From Azospirillum sp. 47_25 (GTDB lineage: Bacteria; Pseudomonadota; Alphaproteobacteria; RF32; CAG-239), in the NCBI GenBank assembly GCA_001917125.1, contig MNTU01000031.1:1-19158 (forward strand): a stretch of 19,158 bases of DNA, given 5' to 3'. The notes under the pieces are model-generated. The model was not told the DNA's origin. It ran no database searches and saw only the letters and a program-made list of their open reading frames with translations. The translations under genes were made by a program, and so were the position numbers. Shown here piece by piece: positions 15,917 through 19,158 of this stretch (positions are counted from its first letter, which is position 1; the number at the start of each line of letters is the position of its first letter).

Positions 15917-16342
15917 ATGGAAAGTGCTGTAATTCTTCCCCCCGATTATGTTCCCTCGCCGGACGAGGAATATATGAATGACTTGCAGGTCGAATATTTC
16001 CGCCAGAAACTGCTGGCCTGGAAGAAATCTTTGTTGAACCAGTCGCAGGACACGTTGGAAGATTTGCGCCAGGGCGGGCTTAACCAGCCGGACGACATCG
16101 ACCGCGCTTCCATGGAAACCGACAAGGCTCTTGACCTGCGCACCAAAGACCGCGCCCGTAAATTGATCAGCAAAATCAACGATGCGCTGAAACGTATTGA
16201 AGACGGCACTTACGGCTACTGCGAAGAAACCGGAGAGCCGATCGGGCTTGAGCGCCTGGAAGCCCGCCCGGTTGCCACATTGTCGATTGAAGCCCAGGAA
16301 CGCCACGAACGTATGGAAAAAACTTACGACGACGAAGCTTAG
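15917..16342 (+). CDS. dksA: RNA polymerase-binding transcription factor DksA
   Basis: DksA enters the RNA polymerase secondary channel and, with ppGpp, tunes rRNA and amino-acid promoters. The 141-residue product has the long coiled coil (about 20-98). Its tip motif D59-x2-D62-x-A64 (DDIDRA) carries the aspartates needed for activity. The C-terminal finger region (YGYCEETGEPIGLERL) keeps only C102; the other three zinc ligands are replaced (T105 in CEET, and non-Cys residues around 120-123). This is the single-cysteine form I associate with alphaproteobacteria, presumably able to fold without zinc. AAGGAG lies eight bases before the ATG. maf follows after nine bases. Confidence 0.95.
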   Translation: MESAVILPPDYVPSPDEEYMNDLQVEYFRQKLLAWKKSLLNQSQDTLEDLRQGGLNQPDDIDRASMETDKALDLRTKDRARKLISKINDALKRIEDGTYGYCEETGEPIGLERLEARPVATLSIEAQERHERMEKTYDDEA

Positions 16343-16351
16343 GCCGGTCTG

Positions 16352-16924
16352 ATGACGGAAAAGAACTTTATTTTGGCCTCGGGGTCCGTTCCCCGGCGTC
16401 AGTTGCTGGAACAAATCGGCTATACGCCGAAACTGGTTGACCCTGCTGATATTGACGAAACAACCGGCAAATATGAAACACCGACCGCCTATGTCAAACG
16501 GATGGCCGTGGAAAAAGCTTCCGCCGTGGCGGCCCGCCACCCCGGCGAAACCGTTCTGGCCTGCGATACGGTCGTTGTTTCCGGCAACAAAGTGATTCAC
16601 AAATCCCGTACGCCGGAAGAACAAACCGAAGTGATGAAACAACTGTCAGGCAAAGCGCACCGTGTCATCAGTGCGGTTTGCGTCATCGGCTCCGACGGGC
16701 GTCGCGCTTTGCGCTGTGTGCCGACCAGAGTATTGATGAAAAAGCTGACCCCCGCAGAAATTCAGGCTTATGTTGACGGCAAAGAATGGGTCGGTTGCTG
16801 TGGCTATAAAATTGAGGGCGAATTGGCCGGCTATGTCAAAAAAATTATCGGTTCTTATTCCGGTGTTGTCGGACTGCCGCTGTTTGAAACTAAAAATTTG
16901 TTGAATGGTGCAGGTGTAAAATGA
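16352..16924 (+). CDS. maf: Maf nucleotide pyrophosphatase (house-cleaning, dTTP/UTP type)
   Basis: Maf proteins hydrolyse nucleoside triphosphates, including modified ones, to monophosphates. The 190-residue product has the phosphate loop LASGSVPRRQLL (8-19), the catalytic-region Asp in LACDTVV (D72), RTPEEQ, LSGKAHRV, and the end GSYSGVVGLPLFE. The D-T after LAC and the VVGLPLFE end resemble the YhdE (dTTP/UTP) branch more than the YceF branch. GYKIEGELA replaces the usual Gly-rich GGYAIQG stretch, a mild departure. The ribosome site is weak (AGGCCGG). The gene starts nine bases after dksA, and its TGA overlaps the next ATG (ATGA at 16921-16924). Confidence 0.93.
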   Translation: MTEKNFILASGSVPRRQLLEQIGYTPKLVDPADIDETTGKYETPTAYVKRMAVEKASAVAARHPGETVLACDTVVVSGNKVIHKSRTPEEQTEVMKQLSGKAHRVISAVCVIGSDGRRALRCVPTRVLMKKLTPAEIQAYVDGKEWVGCCGYKIEGELAGYVKKIIGSYSGVVGLPLFETKNLLNGAGVK

Positions 16925-18090
16925 GTATTGATACGATTGTTTATGAAAAGAAAAACGCTTCTTTCAGCCTGGCGTTGCTGGAAGACGGCGGGTTGAAGGA
17001 ACTGGCTTTCGGCAATGAGAATTCAGCCGCCGAAGGCAATATCTATCTCGGCAAAATAACCCGCAAAATCGAACTGGCTCATGATAAAGTCGGTTTTTTT
17101 GTTGATATTGATGACGGGCGTGATGCCTTTTTGAATGCCGAGGAATTCGGAGTGAAAGAAGTCAACTATACCGAAGGGCAGAGCATTGTCGTTCAGGTTG
17201 CGCAGGAAAAACGCGCCGAAAAGGGAGCCCGGGTCGTCCGTGCCATTCAGTTTGTCGGCGACTATATCGTTTACTGTCCGTACCGTTTGACGGTAGAAGC
17301 TTCTCCCCGCATTGAAGACAAAGATAAACTTGCCGAATATAAAGATAAGGTCTTGGAGCACACCACCGGGCAGGAAGGGTGGATTCTGCGCACGGCGTCG
17401 GTTGAGGTTCCTTTTGAAAAAATTGCCACGGAAATGGAAATACTCCGCAATACTTATGACGAAGTCCGCATGAAAGCGCGTACCGCCAAAGCACCGGCAT
17501 TGCTTTATGCCAAAACGGCGCCGCTGTATGAGGAAATTAACCGTTATCTCTCCGGGCTGCAAAAGGTTATCGTTAATAACCATAATCTTGAAAACGAATT
17601 GCAGGAAAAGTTTGCCGCTCAGTTTGAAGTTGAATATATGAATGATCCTTTTGTCGCACTGGGGCTGGAAGATGCTATCGCCGAAGCGCTTTTGAAAACC
17701 GTTAAACTGCCATCGGGCGGACGTCTCAGCATTGAAGAGACCAAAGCCTGTGTCTGCATTGACGTTGACAGCGGCAGCGATAACGGCAGGGGCTCTCTCT
17801 CTGCTTTAAATCAGGAAGCCGCCGTTGAAATTGCCCGTCAAATTCGCCTTCGCAATCTGTCCGGTAAAATAATCATCGATTTCGCCGGATCTTCCGAATA
17901 TAAATTTCTGAAACCGGTAATCGAAACACTGGAAGCCGAATTGGCCAAAGACAGCAACAAAGGACGCCTCTTGGGGTTAAGCAAAGCCGGAAATGTTGAA
18001 ATTGTCCGCGTCCGCCGCCGTCCCACATTACAGGATGTTTTGAGTGTTGAATGCGACAGTTGTCAGGGAACCGGACGGGTTATGAAATGA
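16921..18090 (+). CDS. rng: ribonuclease E/G family endoribonuclease, short form
   Basis: Single-strand-specific endoribonuclease of RNA processing and decay. The 389-residue product starts with an S1-like domain (about 36-115, EGNIYLGKITRKI). A 5' sensor region is around 155-190 (EGWILRTAS is the conserved motif). The DNase I-like catalytic core follows. Metal ligands are D281 (CIDVDSG) and D320 (IIIDFAG). The position of E. coli RNase E N305 is Asp here (D283). The Zn-link C378-x2-C381 (CDSCQGTG) is intact. It is shorter than E. coli RNase G (489) and has no C-terminal scaffold; short forms next to maf and yacG are usual in alphaproteobacteria. It overlaps maf and yacG by four bases each (ATGA). 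Confidence 0.93.
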   Translation: MSIDTIVYEKKNASFSLALLEDGGLKELAFGNENSAAEGNIYLGKITRKIELAHDKVGFFVDIDDGRDAFLNAEEFGVKEVNYTEGQSIVVQVAQEKRAEKGARVVRAIQFVGDYIVYCPYRLTVEASPRIEDKDKLAEYKDKVLEHTTGQEGWILRTASVEVPFEKIATEMEILRNTYDEVRMKARTAKAPALLYAKTAPLYEEINRYLSGLQKVIVNNHNLENELQEKFAAQFEVEYMNDPFVALGLEDAIAEALLKTVKLPSGGRLSIEETKACVCIDVDSGSDNGRGSLSALNQEAAVEIARQIRLRNLSGKIIIDFAGSSEYKFLKPVIETLEAELAKDSNKGRLLGLSKAGNVEIVRVRRRPTLQDVLSVECDSCQGTGRVMK

Positions 18091-18299
18091 GTAACGTTGT
18101 CAAAACCTACAAATGTCCGATTTGCCATAAAATCGCGCCGGAAAACAAATATAAACCTTTTTGTTCCAAACGTTGTGCCGACATTGACTTGGGCAATTGG
18201 TTTAATGAAAGCTACACTGTTCCGGCGGTAGAACTGGACGATACCGAAATCGAACAGCTTCAGGAAGCCTTGGATAAAACGCCTGAAAATGAAGAGTAA
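18087..18299 (+). CDS. yacG: YacG zinc-finger protein, DNA gyrase inhibitor
   Basis: A 70-residue protein with the YacG zinc site C10-x2-C13-x12-C26-x3-C30 (CPIC and CSKRC), then DLGNWFNESYTVPA as in the family. An acidic, probably flexible C-terminus follows. E. coli YacG binds GyrB and inhibits gyrase. The start is the ATG overlapping the rng stop (ATGA at 18087-18090). A longer frame from 18051 would lie within rng and displace this coupled start. A terminator begins two bases after the stop, closing the operon. Confidence 0.93.
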   Translation: MSNVVKTYKCPICHKIAPENKYKPFCSKRCADIDLGNWFNESYTVPAVELDDTEIEQLQEALDKTPENEE

Positions 18300-18300
18300 T

Positions 18301-18328
18301 AAGAACCCCGCATAATGCGGGGTTCTTT
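18301..18328 (+). terminator. terminator of the dksA-yacG operon
   Basis: A perfect 12-bp stem (AAGAACCCCGCA at 18301-18312, TGCGGGGTTCTT at 18316-18327) encloses loop TAA. It begins right after the yacG stop and three bases before the convergent gene's stop at 18332, so it may serve both strands. Confidence 0.9.
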
Positions 18329-18331
18329 AGA

Positions 18332-18802
18332 TTAAATATTTTTATAAGGAACGAAATAAAATTCAGGATTTGTTCCATATGCAGAGATACTGTCACCAGG
18401 AGCAACTTGAGTATATACATCCGCCCATGCAGCTTTAGTACCCGTAGTCGAAATACTAATTCCGTTAACCGAAATCCAACCTCCTTTATTAGTAATATCT
18501 TGAACCTTACCGATAACGATGCCGTAACTGCTTACATAATAAGTTGAAGAAGTCGGATTAAAAGATTTCTTTTTACTCCAGTCTAAAACCATATTCTTAA
18601 CCGCATCAGCTTTCTTGACACAGTTAAAATAGGAAGTGTTAAAGGGGCACTTGAGAGCGGGACTGAGACAGTCGGAAGTGCTTCCGGTATAAGTATAGCC
18701 GAGTGTGGAACACGAAGGCTGAGCGCCGCAGGTCTGGGCATACACGTTGCCGACCATTGCCGAGGTTAAAATGCTCCCCGCCAGTAAAATTGATAGTTTC
18801 AT
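18332..18802 (-). CDS. secreted Cys-rich protein with LGY motif, unknown function
   Basis: A 156-residue exported protein. The signal peptide MKLSILLAGSILTSAMVGNVYA is followed by a compact Cys-rich module with C25, C31, C45, C52 and C61 (QTCGAQPSCSTLGY, then SDCLSPALKCPF and FNCVKK). Five cysteines leave one unpaired or intermolecular. The rest (about 65-156) has a VLDWSKKK segment and a Gly/Ser/Tyr-rich beta-type region (YGIVIGKVQDITNKGGWISV). The C-x5-C-x2-LGY module resembles secreted proteins I recall from uncultured gut alphaproteobacteria, without known function. AGGAG lies seven bases before the ATG. The gene is A/T-richer than its neighbours (two 60-base lines counted at 35-38% G+C against 45-52% in rng and maf), consistent with recent transfer or different selection. 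Confidence 0.8.
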   Translation of the reverse strand: MKLSILLAGSILTSAMVGNVYAQTCGAQPSCSTLGYTYTGSTSDCLSPALKCPFNTSYFNCVKKADAVKNMVLDWSKKKSFNPTSSTYYVSSYGIVIGKVQDITNKGGWISVNGISISTTGTKAAWADVYTQVAPGDSISAYGTNPEFYFVPYKNI

Positions 18803-18828
18803 CTTCTTTCTCCTTAGTGTTAAATTTC

Positions 18829-19026
18829 TGTTATCCGACTTGTTTCTCTCACTGCCTCCTTTAGTGGCTTGTTTCTTTTGTCGCCATTACCAACTTTCCC
18901 TTTTTTATCGTCATTACCTGACATCTTCCTCTCCCCGTCGTTATCCCTGACATCTTCTCTCTCCTTGCCATTATCCCCGACATTCTCCTCTTTTTCTGCC
19001 ATTACCCGACTTGATCGGGTAATCCC
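18829..19026. repeat. degenerate tandem repeats of a GCCATTATCCCCGACAT-type unit
   Basis: About six imperfect units of roughly 27-31 bp follow one another: near 18829 (longer and most divergent), 18880, 18910, 18937, 18967 and 18998. Each opens with a G[TC]C-ATTA-CC or GTTATCC block, then GAC followed by a C/T-rich tail. The last unit carries a palindrome: ATTACCCGA (19001-19009), loop CTTGA, TCGGGTAAT (19015-19023). A short minus-strand frame through it codes only Asp/Asn/Gly/Lys-rich repeats and is not a convincing gene. Confidence 0.75.
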
Positions 19027-19048
19027 TCTGTCGCTGCCAATCCTCAGG

Positions 19049-19071
19049 ATGCTCCGGTCAAGCCGGAGTAT
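19049..19071. repeat. REP-like palindrome
   Basis: CTCCGG (19052-19057), loop TCAAG and CCGGAG (19063-19068) form a perfect 6-bp stem, extended by three pairs including one G-T. The loop TCAAG is the reverse complement of CTTGA in the palindrome at 19001-19023, so the two form an inverted pair, as in bipartite REP elements. Confidence 0.7.
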
Positions 19072-19093
19072 GACAAAGGAAATAACTGTTTAT

Positions 19094-19124
19094 GTTCCGC
19101 TCGGCCGTTCCGGAGCGACGGAAC
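19094..19124. repeat. GTTCCG/CGGAAC inverted repeat at the right edge
   Basis: GTTCCG occurs at 19094 and 19107 and its complement CGGAAC at 19119-19124. The inner pair forms a hairpin with loop GAGCGA. No gene start or coding frame is evident in the last 35 bases, which run off the window. Confidence 0.6.
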
Positions 19125-19158
19125 AGGGCATCCAGTATTTGTACCAGTTGCAGGAGGC

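Noticed and set aside
18820..19002. 60-residue minus-strand frame rich in Asp, Asn, Gly and Lys
   Set aside because: It only translates the degenerate tandem repeats; no ribosome site and no hydrophobic or folded pattern.
18829..19026. CRISPR array
   Set aside because: The units are imperfect, adjoin without distinct spacers of constant length, and no cas gene is in the window.

Overview
The window looks like a chromosomal segment of a flagellated alphaproteobacterium. Four genes are, as far as is known, typical of or confined to that class: flaF, fliX, a glutathione-transferase-fold protein whose C-terminus matches the FtsZ-binding protein FzlA, and a DksA with one cysteine instead of four. 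The run dksA-maf-rng-yacG is also an alphaproteobacterial arrangement. A prepilin with a G/RSMIEV start and a small secreted Cys-rich protein with an LGY motif remind me of uncultured gut Rhodospirillales-like genomes; that placement is recollection, not something I could test.

Layout, left to right. Positions 1-135 hold two strong hairpins and perhaps the start of a truncated gene. Then come thrS (minus), a family 4 glycosyltransferase (minus) and a divergent alpha/beta hydrolase (plus). The 800 bases from 4161 to 4960 hold a small three-helix membrane protein gene and, beside it, the decayed remnant of a paralogue; both carry the same 83-bp upstream sequence. Next is a compact tripartite RND efflux operon (adaptor, pump, outer-membrane channel) whose three genes overlap. 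It ends stop-to-stop against a minus-strand pair, an fzlA-like gene and an unknown lipoprotein.

From 11.9 to 15.8 kb lie mostly envelope and motility genes: a family 3 solute-binding protein, flaF, a Cys-rich lipoprotein, a small outer-membrane beta-barrel, a prepilin-like protein and fliX. The prepilin gene sits directly in front of fliX. A shared 23-bp motif (21 of 23 identical) lies upstream of both flaF and the prepilin gene; the flaF copy overlaps a sequence close to the CtrA consensus. From 15.9 to 18.3 kb is the dksA-maf-rng-yacG operon, with two ATGA overlaps and a strong terminator.

The right end holds an A/T-rich gene for a secreted Cys-rich protein and about 330 bp of degenerate tandem repeats and REP-like palindromes running off the edge.

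Most of the window is housekeeping. I see no CRISPR array, transposase, phage gene, rRNA or tRNA. The least explained parts are the duplicated small-membrane-protein locus, the fzlA-lipoprotein pair, the prepilin-fliX arrangement with its shared upstream motif, and the repeat cluster at the right end.
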